The notes under the pieces: model-generated
Seen by the model: only the letters and a program-made list of their open reading frames with translations
What the model was told of the DNA's origin: nothing
Database searches by the model: none
Program-made: the position numbers and the translations under genes
From: Aurantimonas sp. 22II-16-19i
GTDB lineage: Bacteria > Pseudomonadota > Alphaproteobacteria > Rhizobiales > Rhizobiaceae
Direction: 5' to 3'
NCBI RefSeq assembly: GCF_002088275.1
Contig: NZ_AQQS01000014.1
Span: forward strand, 62,001 to 126,000
DNA length: 64,000 bases
Shown here: positions 26,203-35,926 of the stretch, in pieces
Layout of the letters: the number at the start of each line of letters is the position of its first letter
Position numbering within the stretch: position 1 is the stretch's first letter

Positions 26203-27486
26203 ATGGACCAGCATCTTTCGCCGATCGCTCCCGGCCGCACCTACTATCAGGACACGGTCGAGCGCCCCCGCCACCCTCGCCTTGCGGGCAGCCGCAAGAC
26301 CGACGTCCTCGTCGTCGGCGGCGGCTTCACCGGCCTGTCAGCCGCGATCCATCTGGCCAGGGCCGGCGTCGACGTCACTCTCGTCGAGGCGCACCGCTTC
26401 GGCGATGGCGCCTCGGGCCGGAACGGCGGCCAGATGGGCACCGGCCAGCGGATCTGGCCGGGCGAGGTCGAGGCGCTCTACGGCTTTGCGCGCTCCAAGG
26501 CGCTGTTCGATCTCGCCGAGGAGGCCAAGGCCCATCTCTTCGAGTTCATCGCCGCCAACGACATCGACGCCGACCTGCGCATGGGCCAGCTGTCGGTCGC
26601 CCACAAGCGCAAGTACCTGCCGGAATATCGCGACCAGGTGGAGATCCTGAAGACCCGCTACGGCTATGACAGCGTCAGCTTCATGGATGGCGAGGAGGCA
26701 GGCGAAAGGGTCGGCTCGAGGCGCTATTTCGGCGGCATCCGCGACACCGGCACCGGCCACGTCAATCCGCTGAAGCTCCTCGTCGGCCTGGCGCAGGTGG
26801 CGGCGAAGAGCGGCGCCACCCTGTTCGAGGAGACGAAGATCCTGTCGACGCGCCGCGAGGGCGGACGAACCGTCGCCGTGAGCGAGACCGGCGAGATCGC
26901 CGCCGAGCGCGTCCTCTACGCGGTCAATGGCTATGGCGCCGGCCTCGACAAGGCGATCGACGCCCATGTCATGCCGATCGGCTCCTTCATCGGCGCCACC
27001 GAGCCGCTGCCGGAAAGCGCCGGTGTGCTGCCCGGCGGCGAAGCCTGCGACGATTCCCGCTTCGTGGTGCGCTATTTCCGCAAGAGCGTCGACAACCGCC
27101 TGCTGTTCGGCGGCCGCGAGGCCTACACCTCGGAGGCCGGCGACATCACCCGCCACATCCGCAGGCAGATCGCCGAGGTTTATCCGCATCTCAAGGATGT
27201 GCGCCTCACCCATGCCTGGGGCGGCTCGGTCGGCATCACCATGCAGCGCCTGCCCTTCGTGAAGACCCTGGCGCCCGGCGTCACCACCATCGGCGGCTTC
27301 TCCGGCCATGGCGTCATGCTGGCCAATTTCGCCGGCCGTCTCTATGCCGAGCGGGTGGCCGGCAACCGCGATCGGCTGGCCGAGTTCGAGGCCCTCGACA
27401 TCCCCGCCTTTCCGGGGGGACAGCGCCTCAGGGCGCCGCTCCTCTTCCTGGCGATGACGTGGTTTTCCCTGCGCGACAGATTGTAG
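26203..27486 (+). CDS. FAD-dependent oxidoreductase (gamma-glutamylputrescine oxidase-like)
   Basis: A 427-residue DAO-family flavoprotein. The dinucleotide-binding loop is VVGGGFTGLSAAIHLARAG (about residues 32-50) with the acidic end of the second strand in LVEAHRFGDGASGRNGGQMG. The ending TIGGFSGHGVMLANFAGRLYAE is typical of glycine/sarcosine/PuuB oxidases. The gene starts 5 nt after the ligase gene and must be co-translated. Together they fit the first two steps of the Puu putrescine route (glutamylation, then oxidation); the aldehyde dehydrogenase and hydrolase steps are not in the window. Confidence 0.88.
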   Translation: MDQHLSPIAPGRTYYQDTVERPRHPRLAGSRKTDVLVVGGGFTGLSAAIHLARAGVDVTLVEAHRFGDGASGRNGGQMGTGQRIWPGEVEALYGFARSKALFDLAEEAKAHLFEFIAANDIDADLRMGQLSVAHKRKYLPEYRDQVEILKTRYGYDSVSFMDGEEAGERVGSRRYFGGIRDTGTGHVNPLKLLVGLAQVAAKSGATLFEETKILSTRREGGRTVAVSETGEIAAERVLYAVNGYGAGLDKAIDAHVMPIGSFIGATEPLPESAGVLPGGEACDDSRFVVRYFRKSVDNRLLFGGREAYTSEAGDITRHIRRQIAEVYPHLKDVRLTHAWGGSVGITMQRLPFVKTLAPGVTTIGGFSGHGVMLANFAGRLYAERVAGNRDRLAEFEALDIPAFPGGQRLRAPLLFLAMTWFSLRDRL

Positions 27487-27642
27487 CACGCGCCCTTGGT
27501 CTGTGTCGCCCGGCAGGACGCATCGTGGTAATCAGGAGCGTCGTGTCTTGAAGCCGTGAATTTGCCAGCTAAGGACATTTGCTGCGTTTCGGCATCTTTA
27601 TCGGCCCACACGGCTTATCGCGATGCGCTTCGAAGCCATCTG

Positions 27643-27664
27643 CATCCCTTCCTAAGAAGGGATG
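27643..27664. other. Perfect 9-bp hairpin in the intergenic region
   Basis: CATCCCTTC / CTAA / GAAGGGATG forms a perfect stem with a tetraloop, 157 nt after the oxidase stop and about 180 nt before the heme oxygenase gene. No T-run follows on either strand. The surrounding 27487-27844 gap holds no gene; its right half carries the promoter region of the heme oxygenase operon. Confidence 0.45.
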
Positions 27665-27721
27665 GGGCATGAGCTCCCTGACGAGGGGCGCCGGGCACGG
27701 CGAGCGAGAAAAACTCGCCTC

Positions 27722-27747
27722 GGAACGAGTCGTGATCGGCCAGAGTT
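27722..27747 (+). promoter_or_regulatory. EcfG-type promoter candidate for bphO-bphP
   Basis: GGAAC at 27722-27726, a 17-nt spacer, then AGTT at 27744-27747. The alphaproteobacterial general-stress sigma factor EcfG reads GGAAC-N16/17-CGTT, so one base of the -10 differs. It is about 95 nt upstream of the heme oxygenase start and points the right way. Confidence 0.4.
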
Positions 27748-27844
27748 TTCAATGGTAAATGTCGTTCGGCTACCAGGCGGCCGCGTTTTCCGGATCCCTG
27801 CGGGCATTTGTAAGTGCATAAAATGACATACAATTCGGAATTCG

Positions 27845-28495
27845 ATGAGCGAGACTCCGGTTTTCACAACCAGCACCATTGCGACAGCGCGGCAGGGCCG
27901 GATTCCTGACGAGCTGCGAACCTATCTGCGCGCCCATACCGCAGCGTCCCACGCTCGGCTCGATTCCCGCTTCGAGGCGCTCGGTGCGAATCCGACACTC
28001 GCCGACTATCAGCGCTTCATCCTGATGAACCTCGTCGCCTATCGGGCCCTTTCGACCTTTCTTCAGGATCCCTCGGACGACCGTGCCGCCCTGGCGGAGG
28101 CAGTCGAGAGCAATCGCGAGCGGCTGGAAGGGGACGCCGCGGCGATGGATCTCGGCTCCCCGGCGAAGACCCTGTTCACGCTCGAGCCGTTCGGAGCGGC
28201 GGAGACGATCGGTCTCGCCTATGTTCTCGATGGCTCGAAGCTCGGGGCGCGGTTCATCCATCGCCGCCTCGAAAAGGCCGGGCTCCTTGCTCACGGTCAG
28301 GGTGCCGCACAGCGATTCCTCGCATCGGCCTTCGTCGACGATGGGCCGCTTGCGGCCGTCGCCACCGGGCCGATGCCTGCCGGCGAGACGAAGAAGCAGC
28401 GGGCGATGCAGGGCGCCCTCGTGACGTTCGGCCTGTTCGAGCGCTCTCTCGATATCGCCGACAGGGCGCAAGAACGGACCATGCCAGCGCGATGA
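27845..28495 (+). CDS. bphO: Biliverdin-producing heme oxygenase
   Basis: A 216-residue bacterial heme oxygenase that opens heme to biliverdin, iron and CO. The N-terminal helix carries LRAHTAASHARLDSRF with the probable proximal heme ligand His36, and the distal glycine-rich helix is seen as GLAYVLDGSKLGARF. Its stop overlaps the start of the bacteriophytochrome gene (ATGA), so chromophore synthesis and photoreceptor are coupled, the standard bphO-bphP layout. It is likely expressed from the promoter candidate about 95 nt upstream. Confidence 0.93.
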   Translation: MSETPVFTTSTIATARQGRIPDELRTYLRAHTAASHARLDSRFEALGANPTLADYQRFILMNLVAYRALSTFLQDPSDDRAALAEAVESNRERLEGDAAAMDLGSPAKTLFTLEPFGAAETIGLAYVLDGSKLGARFIHRRLEKAGLLAHGQGAAQRFLASAFVDDGPLAAVATGPMPAGETKKQRAMQGALVTFGLFERSLDIADRAQERTMPAR

Positions 28496-31101
28496 ACTAT
28501 CCCGGCCTCTCTTCCGACAAACTCGACCTGTCGAACTGCGACCGCGAGCCGATCCACATACTCGGCCGGATCCAGAAGTTCGGCTGTCTCGTCGCCATCT
28601 CGATGGACTGGATCATCCAGCACGTCTCGGCGAATACCGGCGACGTCTTCGGCCGCGATCCGGACGACCTGCTCGGCGCACCGCTCGCCGACATTCTTCC
28701 GCCCTCGGCCCTGCATGCCATTCGCGGCAAGCTCCAGCTCTTGTCGCCGAACGACGGGTCGGAACGCATCTTCGCGACCGACCTCTTCGAGGACGGCCGC
28801 CGCTTCGACGTGGCGGTCCACATTTCGGACAATTCGATCGTCATCGAGTTCGAGACGGCGGACAGTCATTCGGTCGGCAATGGCAGTCCCGGCGCGATGA
28901 TCAAGGCGATGATCGCGCGCATCCAGCGCTGCGACACGAACGAGCTGCTCTACAAGGAGTGCGTGCGCCAGATCCGGACGGTGACCGGCTTCGACCGGGT
29001 CATGCTCTACCGCTTCGCCGAGAGCGGCTCGGGCAACGTCATCGCGGAATCCTTGAACCGCGGGCTCGAATCGTTTCTCGGGCTGAACTATCCGGCGACG
29101 GACATCCCGCGCCAGGCCCGGCGGCTCTACCTCAAGAACCGGATCCGGATCATCGCCGATGTCGATGCGGAAGACGTCGACATCGTGCCACCGACCAACC
29201 CGCACGGCGACCCGCTGGACCTGTCGCTGTCGGTCGCCCGGGCCGTCTCGCCGATCCACGTCGAATATCTGAAGAACATGGGGGTGAGCGCCTCCTTCTC
29301 GATCTCGATCGTCATCGACGACAAGCTCTGGGGCCTGTTCGCCCTCCACCATTACGCGCCCCGCCATCTCGCCATGGAGATGCGCAGCATGATGGAGCTG
29401 TTCGGCCAGATGATCTCGCTGGTCATCGAGGGCCGCCTGGCCAAGGACATGCGGCGGCTCGAGGAAGAGGCCCGCGACCTGCACGACCGCGTCGTCGGTC
29501 GCCTCGTCTCGACCTCTCCGACGATGGAAGAGCTCATCGACTTCGCCGAGGAATTCCGCGAGCTGATTCCCTGCGACGGCTTCGCCGTCTGGGCGAAGGA
29601 TGTCGTGCGGACCGTCGGCCACTGCCCGTTTCCGGACGAGATGCCGGGGCTGGCGCGCTTTCTCAACCGGACCGCCGCCAGCCGGATCTATGCGACCGAC
29701 GAGTTGTCGCTCGTCTATCCGAAGGCGCACGAGTTCACCGATCGCGCTGCCGGCCTTCTCGCCATCCCGATCTCGCGCTCGCCCCGCGACTATCTGATGT
29801 TCTTCCGCAAGGAGATCGTCGCGACCGTCACCTGGGCCGGGCGTCCCGACGACAAGCCGATGGAGCACGGGCCGAACGGTCCGCGCCTCACGCCGCGCAA
29901 GAGCTTCGAGGCCTGGCAGGAGACGGTGCGCGGCAAGTCCGCAGCCTGGTCGGTCTCGGACATGAAGGCGGCCGAGGCCCTGCGGGTCTCGATCCTCGAA
30001 GTGCTCCTGCGCTTCAACGAGGAGACCGAGCGCCAGCAGCAGCGGGCCACCCAGAATCAGGAACTGCTGATCGCCGAGCTGAACCACCGGGTCCGCAACA
30101 TTCTCAGCCTGATGCGGGCGCTAGTCGTCCAGAGCCGGGCCGGCGCCAAGACGATCGACGAGTTCTCGGCGGTCATCGGCGGGCGGATCCAGGCGCTGGC
30201 GCGGGCCCACGACCAGATCACCAACGACAACTACCAGCCCCAGAGCCTGCGCGCGATCATCCAGACGGAGATCGAGGCCTATATCGGGCACAAGGTGAGC
30301 CGCGTGCGCCTCGACGGTCCGCCGGTGCTCGTCGATGCCAAGGCCTTTTCGACGCTGGCGCTGGTCTTCCACGAAATGGTGACCAATTCCGCCAAATACG
30401 GCGCCCTGTCCGATTCCCGCGGAACGGTCACCGTCACCTGGCGCGTCGACCAGCACGAGAGCTGCGAGATCGCCTGGCGCGAAAGCGATGGGCCGCCCGT
30501 GCAGCCGCCGACCCGGCGCGGCTTCGGCACCACCATCATCGAGCGGTCGATCCCGCACGATCTGGGCGGCGAGGTCGCGGTCGACTATCATCTGACCGGC
30601 GTTCGCGCCCGCTTCCTTCTGCCGCCGCAAGTCTTCTGGCTGGATCAGGAGGTCGAGGCCAAGACCTACCATCACTCCAGAGAAGGCGCACCCGTGAGTT
30701 CAGAAACGGCCGAGACGGCCATCCTGCCCCGTCTGAACGGCAGGTCCTGCCTCGTCGTCGAGGACAACATGATCATCTCGCTCGATGCCGAGCAGATGCT
30801 GCTCGACAACGGCGCCGAGAGAGTCCTGACGGCGATGAGCGTCAGCGAGGCAAAGCGGATCGTCGAGAGCGAGCCGGTGGACGTGGCGCTGCTCGACGTC
30901 AATCTCGGCAGCGAGACGAGCTTCGCGCTGGTGCCGACGCTGCAGGCGCGGGGCGTGCCCTTCGTCTTCGTCACGGGCTATGGCGAGAAGCTGGAAATGC
31001 CGGAAACCGTCGACGCCGCGGTCGAGGCGATCAAGAAGCCGTTCGCCACCGACCAGCTGATCGCCGCGCTCGAACGGGCGCTGGCGCGCAAGCCCGGGTG
31101 A
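28492..31101 (+). CDS. bphP: Bacteriophytochrome HWE histidine kinase with C-terminal receiver
   Basis: An 869-residue red/far-red photoreceptor kinase. The N-terminal PAS has Cys16 in SNCDREPIHILGRIQKFG, the expected biliverdin attachment site. The GAF domain has YPATDIPRQARRLY and SPIHVEYLKNMGVSAS, and a PHY domain follows (about 330-500). The kinase is HWE type: phospho-acceptor His532 in ELNHRVRNIL, then an N-box HEMVTNSAKYGAL and WRESDG. The tail (about 750-869) is a receiver with LVVEDNMIIS, acceptor Asp802 in ALLDVNLG and KKPF. No output domain is present, so the receiver probably acts as a phosphate sink or relay. HWE kinases often feed the PhyR general stress response. Confidence 0.94.
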   Translation: MNYPGLSSDKLDLSNCDREPIHILGRIQKFGCLVAISMDWIIQHVSANTGDVFGRDPDDLLGAPLADILPPSALHAIRGKLQLLSPNDGSERIFATDLFEDGRRFDVAVHISDNSIVIEFETADSHSVGNGSPGAMIKAMIARIQRCDTNELLYKECVRQIRTVTGFDRVMLYRFAESGSGNVIAESLNRGLESFLGLNYPATDIPRQARRLYLKNRIRIIADVDAEDVDIVPPTNPHGDPLDLSLSVARAVSPIHVEYLKNMGVSASFSISIVIDDKLWGLFALHHYAPRHLAMEMRSMMELFGQMISLVIEGRLAKDMRRLEEEARDLHDRVVGRLVSTSPTMEELIDFAEEFRELIPCDGFAVWAKDVVRTVGHCPFPDEMPGLARFLNRTAASRIYATDELSLVYPKAHEFTDRAAGLLAIPISRSPRDYLMFFRKEIVATVTWAGRPDDKPMEHGPNGPRLTPRKSFEAWQETVRGKSAAWSVSDMKAAEALRVSILEVLLRFNEETERQQQRATQNQELLIAELNHRVRNILSLMRALVVQSRAGAKTIDEFSAVIGGRIQALARAHDQITNDNYQPQSLRAIIQTEIEAYIGHKVSRVRLDGPPVLVDAKAFSTLALVFHEMVTNSAKYGALSDSRGTVTVTWRVDQHESCEIAWRESDGPPVQPPTRRGFGTTIIERSIPHDLGGEVAVDYHLTGVRARFLLPPQVFWLDQEVEAKTYHHSREGAPVSSETAETAILPRLNGRSCLVVEDNMIISLDAEQMLLDNGAERVLTAMSVSEAKRIVESEPVDVALLDVNLGSETSFALVPTLQARGVPFVFVTGYGEKLEMPETVDAAVEAIKKPFATDQLIAALERALARKPG

Positions 31102-31244
31102 CGCTCCGCGAGCCGGTCCGCGGGGCGGCGTTCCGGAAGACGCTTGCACCCGGCGCCCGGCGCGGTAGGTTCTGGCAGGACGAGGGCTTCGGCCGGTCTG
31201 CGGACCTGCGCCGGAAACCGGGCGCGGGCGCTGCCGGAGATTTC

Positions 31245-31262
31245 TTATTCCCACTGGAATAA
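31245..31262. promoter_or_regulatory. Palindrome upstream of zwf
   Basis: TTATTCC-CACT-GGAATAA is a perfect 7+7 inverted repeat in the only AT-rich patch between bphP and zwf, 91 nt before the zwf start. It looks like an operator for a sugar-responsive repressor, but no cognate regulator is encoded nearby and I cannot name the factor. Confidence 0.45.
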
Positions 31263-31352
31263 TTCAATCGATTAGACTAGAGCGTCGCCTCGGAGCGTGT
31301 GCGGCCCCGCCGACGAGGCCGCAAGGCGCTGAAAACCGATCAGGAGTGAGCG

Positions 31353-32831
31353 ATGTCCAGCCAGATCATTCCGGTGGAACCGTTCGACTACGTCGTCTTC
31401 GGCGGCAATGGCGACCTTGCCGAGCGCAAGCTGCTCCCGGCGCTCTACCACCGCGACCATGACGGCCAGATTCCCGGCGAGTCGCGCATCATCGGCGCCT
31501 CCCGCTCGGATCTGTCCGACGAGGACTATCGCGAATTCGCCCGCGAGGCGCTGACCAAGCACGTCAAGCCGGAGGACATCCACGAGGTGTCGCTCGGCCG
31601 CTTCATCTCGCGGCTGCACTATCGCACCATCGACGCCCAGGCCGATGGCGGCTGGGACGAGCTGCGCGCCCTGCTCGACGAGGCGGACCACGAGCGCATC
31701 CGCGCCTTCTACCTCGCCGTCGGCCCGTCGCTCTTCGCGCCGATCGCCGAGCGGATCAGCGGCAAGGGCCTTGCCAACGAGCATTCGCGCCTCGTCGTCG
31801 AGAAGCCCGTCGGCCGCGACCTCGATTCGGCGAGGGCGCTGAACGAGACCATCGGCCGGCACTTCCGCGAGGACCAGATCTTCCGCATCGACCACTATCT
31901 CGGCAAGGAGACGGTGCAGAACCTGATGGCGCTGCGCTTCGCCAACGCCCTCTACGAGCCGGTCTGGAACTCGACCCATGTCGACCACGTACAGATCACC
32001 GTGGCCGAGGAGGTCGGCCTCGAAGGCCGCGCCGGCTATTACGATAAGGCCGGTGCGCTGCGCGACATGGTGCAGAACCACATCGTCCAGCTGATGTGCC
32101 TCGTCGCCCTCGAGCCGCCCTCGGCGCTCGATGCCGACGCGCTGCGCGACGAGAAGCTCAAGGTGCTCCGGGCGCTCAAGAAGATCGACGACACCAATGT
32201 CGAGAGCCGCACCGTGCGCGGCCAGTACAAGGCCGGCGCCTCGGGCGGCGCCGCCGTGAAGAGCTATCTCGACGATCTCGGCAGTGGCGACAGCGACACC
32301 GAGACCTTCGTCGCCATCAAGGCCGAGATCGGCAACTGGCGCTGGGCCGGCGTGCCCTTCTACCTGCGAACCGGCAAGCGCCTGTCCCAGCGCATGTCGG
32401 AGATCGTCGTCACCTTCCGGCCGATCCCCCACAACATCTTCGAGAACGCCGCCGGCAACATCGCACAGAACCAATTGGTGATGCGGCTGCAGCCCGACGA
32501 GGGCGTCAAGCAGTGGCTGATGATCAAGGACCCCGGCCCCGGCGGCATGCGCCTGCGCCACGTGCCGCTCGACATGACCTTCGCCCAGTCCTTCCGGACC
32601 CGCAACCCGGATGCCTACGAGCGCCTGCTGATGGACGTCATCCGCGGCAACCAGACCCTGTTCATGCGCCGCGACGAGGTCGAGGCGGCCTGGGAGTGGA
32701 TCGATCCGATCCTCAAGGCCTGGGACGCCAAATCCGTGAAGCCCCAGGGCTATACGGCCGGAACCTGGGGGCCGTCCGCCTCCGTCGCGCTGATCGAGCG
32801 GGACGGGCGGACCTGGCACGAGCCGGACTGA
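31353..32831 (+). CDS. zwf: Glucose-6-phosphate 1-dehydrogenase
   Basis: A 492-residue enzyme oxidising glucose 6-phosphate to 6-phosphogluconolactone with NADP or NAD, entry to the Entner-Doudoroff and pentose phosphate routes. The coenzyme loop FGGNGDLAERKLLPALYH is close to the N-terminus and the active-site block is IFRIDHYLGKETVQNL. Residues VEKPVGRDL and YLRTGKRL are also typical. The length is normal and a CAGGAG ribosome site precedes the ATG. It heads a zwf-pgl-edd unit with gaps of 87 and 118 nt. Confidence 0.97.
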   Translation: MSSQIIPVEPFDYVVFGGNGDLAERKLLPALYHRDHDGQIPGESRIIGASRSDLSDEDYREFAREALTKHVKPEDIHEVSLGRFISRLHYRTIDAQADGGWDELRALLDEADHERIRAFYLAVGPSLFAPIAERISGKGLANEHSRLVVEKPVGRDLDSARALNETIGRHFREDQIFRIDHYLGKETVQNLMALRFANALYEPVWNSTHVDHVQITVAEEVGLEGRAGYYDKAGALRDMVQNHIVQLMCLVALEPPSALDADALRDEKLKVLRALKKIDDTNVESRTVRGQYKAGASGGAAVKSYLDDLGSGDSDTETFVAIKAEIGNWRWAGVPFYLRTGKRLSQRMSEIVVTFRPIPHNIFENAAGNIAQNQLVMRLQPDEGVKQWLMIKDPGPGGMRLRHVPLDMTFAQSFRTRNPDAYERLLMDVIRGNQTLFMRRDEVEAAWEWIDPILKAWDAKSVKPQGYTAGTWGPSASVALIERDGRTWHEPD

Positions 32832-32918
32832 GATCGGCGGCACGCCTGTCGGCAACGCGGCGCCCCGGTGGCGGCAACGTCGCCGGGACAGGCAGACAAC
32901 AAAGGATCAGGCCGACCC

Positions 32919-33623
32919 ATGAGCGAGCCGGTGTTCCATCGCTATGACAGCCGCGAAGCGCTCGCCGAGGCGCTCGCCTCGAGCGTCGCGGCCGTGCTCG
33001 CCGGCGCCATCGCCACGGTGGGAGAGGCCCGCCTCGCGGTCTCCGGCGGCTCGACCCCGAAGCGTTTCTTCGACAGGCTCGCGCAGACCGGGATCGACTG
33101 GGCGAACGTGACGGTCATGCTCGTCGATGAACGCTGGGTGCCGGAAGACAGCGCGCGCTCCAACGCCGCCATGTTGCGCGCGCATCTTCTCACGGGTCCT
33201 GCCGCGGCCGCGCATTTCGTGCCCTTCTACGAGCCGAGCGACATGCCGGAAGAGATGTTCGAGACGCTCAACGACCGGTTCCAGCCGATGGGCCGCCGGT
33301 TCGACGCGGTGATCCTCGGCATGGGAGCCGACGGCCACACCGCGTCGTGGTTCCCGAACGCCCCCGGGCTTTCCGCCTGCCTCGACCCGGAGACGGACGA
33401 CGCCGTCGCCATCGTCCATCCGCGCGACACCGACGAGCCACGGGTGACGCTGACCCTGCCGCCGATCGTGGAAGCGCGGTTTCTGGCTCTCCATATCGAG
33501 GGCGAGGAGAAGCGTGTGGCGCTGGAAGCGGCAAGAGCCGAAGGCGCGGTCGCGGACATGCCGGTCCGCGCCGTCCTGCGGGCCGAGCGCGACGAACCGC
33601 TCGCCATCTTCTGGGCGCCCTGA
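32919..33623 (+). CDS. pgl: 6-phosphogluconolactonase
   Basis: A 234-residue DevB-type lactonase that hydrolyses 6-phosphogluconolactone to 6-phosphogluconate. Family motifs are [17 protein letters not shown] near the N-terminus, [17 protein letters not shown], and [16 protein letters not shown] with the catalytic His. It lies between zwf and edd, completing the route from glucose 6-phosphate to 2-keto-3-deoxy-6-phosphogluconate. The ATG at 32919 opens on conserved sequence; the frame before it is unconserved. Confidence 0.95.
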   Translation: MSEPVFHRYDSREALAEALASSVAAVLAGAIATVGEARLAVSGGSTPKRFFDRLAQTGIDWANVTVMLVDERWVPEDSARSNAAMLRAHLLTGPAAAAHFVPFYEPSDMPEEMFETLNDRFQPMGRRFDAVILGMGADGHTASWFPNAPGLSACLDPETDDAVAIVHPRDTDEPRVTLTLPPIVEARFLALHIEGEEKRVALEAARAEGAVADMPVRAVLRAERDEPLAIFWAP

Positions 33624-33741
33624 CGGGACACGCCGGCGACATGGCGGCGCTCCGCCGCAAGAATCCGAGACCTCGGCCGGACAATCCGGCCGTTCCATCA
33701 TTCGACTTTCGACTTTCCATGATTCGACAAGGGGCCGTAGG

Positions 33742-35559
33742 ATGACTGCAGACCGCCGCATCGAAGAGATCACCGACCGGATCCGCGAGCGCTCGGCGCC
33801 GACGCGCGAGCCCTATCTCGCCCGGATCCGCGCCAAGGGCGCCGAAGGGCCGAAGCGTTCCACGCTCACCTGCGGCAACCTCGCCCATGGCTTTGCCGCC
33901 TGCGGTCCCCTCGACAAGCAGCGGCTTTCCGACGGTCAGACCCCCAATCTCGGCATCATCACCGCCTATAACGACATGCTGTCGGCGCACCAGCCCTTCG
34001 AGCGCTATCCCGAGCTGATCCGCGAGGCGGCGCGCGAGGTCGGCGGCACGGCGCAGGTCGCCTCCGGCGTTCCGGCCATGTGCGACGGCGTCACGCAAGG
34101 GCAGACCGGCATGGAGCTGTCGCTGTTCTCGCGCGACATCATCGCCATGGCGACGGCGGTCGGCCTCTCCCACGACATGTTCGATGCGGCCGTCTATCTC
34201 GGCGTCTGCGACAAGATCGTGCCGGGGCTGACGATCGCCGCGCTCACCTTCGGCCATCTGCCGGCGATCTTCATTCCCGCCGGGCCGATGACCTCGGGCC
34301 TGCCCAACGACGAGAAGAGCCGCATCCGCCAGCTCTATGCGGAAGGCAAGGTCGGGCGCGACGAACTCCTCAAGGCGGAATCGGCCTCCTATCACGGCCC
34401 CGGCACCTGCACCTTCTACGGCACCGCCAATTCCAACCAGATGCTGATGGAGATCATGGGCCTGCACACGCCGGGCTCGTCCTTCGTCAACCCTAACACG
34501 CCGCTGCGCGACGCCCTCACGAAGGAAGCGACCAGGCGGGCGCTGGCGATCACCGCGCTCGGCAACGAATACACCCCCGCCGGCCTCGTCGTCGACGAGC
34601 GCGCCGTGGTCAACGGCGTCGTCGGCCTGCACGCCACCGGCGGCTCGACCAACCATACGATGCATCTCGTCGCCATGGCCGCCGCCGCCGGCATCAAGCT
34701 GACCTGGCAGGACATTTCCGACCTTTCCGACATCACGCCGCTGCTGGCGAGGGTCTATCCGAACGGGCTTGCCGACGTGAACCACTTCAACGCCGCCGGC
34801 GGCATGGGCTTCCTGATCCGCGAGCTTCTGGATCGCGGCCTCCTGCACGAGGACGTGCGCACCGCCTGGGGCCGAGGCCTGCGCGCCTACGCCATCGAGG
34901 CGAAGCTGTCGTCCGACGGCGAACAGGTGGTGCGCCACGACGCGCCCAAGGAAAGCGGCGATCCGAAGGTCCTGACTACGTCCGACAAGCCGTTCTCCTC
35001 GAATGGCGGCCTCAGGATGCTGAAGGGCAATCTCGGCAAGGCGGTGATCAAGGTCTCCGCCGTCAAGCCGGAGCGCCGCATCGTCGAGGCGCCGGCGAAG
35101 ATCTTCCACGACCAGAACGAGTTGAAGGTGGCCTTCGACGCCGGCGAACTCGACTGCGACTTCGTCGCCGTCGTCAGGTTCCAGGGGCCGAAGTCGAACG
35201 GCATGCCGGAGCTCCACAAGCTGACGCCGCTCCTCGGCGTCCTGCAGGATCGCGGCCACAAGGTCGCCCTCGTCACCGACGGGCGCATGTCGGGGGCGTC
35301 GGGCAAGGTGCCGGCGGCGATCCACGTGACGCCCGAGGCCAAGACCGGTGGCCCGATCGCCCGAATCCAGGATGGCGACATCATCCGCCTCGACGGCGAG
35401 ACGGGAACGCTGGAAGTGCTGGTCGACGACGCGACCCTCGATGCCCGCACGCCGGAGATGCCGGACCTTTCCGGCAACGAGTTCGGCATGGGCCGCGAAC
35501 TCTTCGCCGCCTTCCGCTCGGCCGTCGGCGACGCGGAAACCGGCGCCAGCGTGTTCTGA
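33742..35559 (+). CDS. edd: 6-phosphogluconate dehydratase
   Basis: A 605-residue iron-sulfur dehydratase of the IlvD/Edd family converting 6-phosphogluconate to KDPG. The cluster-binding and active-site Cys blocks are visible: [37 protein letters not shown] and [15 protein letters not shown], and the C-terminal [18 protein letters not shown] is typical. It is the last gene of the zwf-pgl-edd set; eda is not in the window. Downstream lie two strong palindromes and a mosaic repeat. Confidence 0.97.
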   Translation: MTADRRIEEITDRIRERSAPTREPYLARIRAKGAEGPKRSTLTCGNLAHGFAACGPLDKQRLSDGQTPNLGIITAYNDMLSAHQPFERYPELIREAAREVGGTAQVASGVPAMCDGVTQGQTGMELSLFSRDIIAMATAVGLSHDMFDAAVYLGVCDKIVPGLTIAALTFGHLPAIFIPAGPMTSGLPNDEKSRIRQLYAEGKVGRDELLKAESASYHGPGTCTFYGTANSNQMLMEIMGLHTPGSSFVNPNTPLRDALTKEATRRALAITALGNEYTPAGLVVDERAVVNGVVGLHATGGSTNHTMHLVAMAAAAGIKLTWQDISDLSDITPLLARVYPNGLADVNHFNAAGGMGFLIRELLDRGLLHEDVRTAWGRGLRAYAIEAKLSSDGEQVVRHDAPKESGDPKVLTTSDKPFSSNGGLRMLKGNLGKAVIKVSAVKPERRIVEAPAKIFHDQNELKVAFDAGELDCDFVAVVRFQGPKSNGMPELHKLTPLLGVLQDRGHKVALVTDGRMSGASGKVPAAIHVTPEAKTGGPIARIQDGDIIRLDGETGTLEVLVDDATLDARTPEMPDLSGNEFGMGRELFAAFRSAVGDAETGASVF

Positions 35560-35574
35560 GCGGGCTGGGCGCTA

Positions 35575-35623
35575 AGCAGAGTTTCCCAGAAGTGGTTACC
35601 GGTTCTGGGACAAAAACTCTGCT
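35575..35623 (+). repeat. Long palindrome after edd (double stem)
   Basis: AGCAGAGTTT pairs with AAACTCTGCT, and inside it CCCAGAA pairs with TTCTGGG, giving two stacked perfect stems over 49 nt starting 16 nt after the edd stop. I recognise this as a dispersed Rhizobiales palindrome. It could serve as the edd terminator, though only a short A-rich tail follows. Confidence 0.7.
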
Positions 35624-35638
35624 GAAACAAAAGGTTCT

Positions 35639-35674
35639 AGCAGGCATCCATTGGCTTACCAGCCAATGCCTGCT
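35639..35674 (+). repeat. Second palindrome after edd
   Basis: AGCAGGCA (35639-35646) pairs with TGCCTGCT (35667-35674), enclosing TTGGCT/AGCCAA with a TACC loop and a 4-nt bulge. It follows the first palindrome after 15 nt and starts with the same AGCAG end. Confidence 0.65.
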
Positions 35675-35784
35675 TGGTTCCTCGTGGGGTCGCAAGTGTC
35701 ACTCTCCGGTCGAGCGATTTGCTGACGGCCTCACAGAAATGCACGCCCGGTCGCTTCGCAGAACCGTCACAGAGGCTGAAGCTT

Positions 35785-35926
35785 CGTCATCCCGGCCCCC
35801 GAGCCGGGATCCATTCCTCTGCATGGGAGGTGATGTTCACCCATCACCAACAATGCGATGGAAATCGCGGATCGTGCGCAAACAGAGATGATTTGGAATG
35901 GATCCCGGATCAAGTCCGGGATGACG
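35785..35926. repeat. Palindromic mosaic repeat, CGTCATCCCGG family
   Basis: The left end reads CGTCATCCCGG...CCGGGATCCATTCC and the right end GGAATGGATCCCGG...CCGGGATGACG, inverted copies about 110 nt apart. This is the widespread alphaproteobacterial intergenic element. Together with the two palindromes it fills much of the 35560-36187 gap. The rest, 35927-36187, holds only a possible 40-codon fragment and the leader before the riboswitch. Confidence 0.85.
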
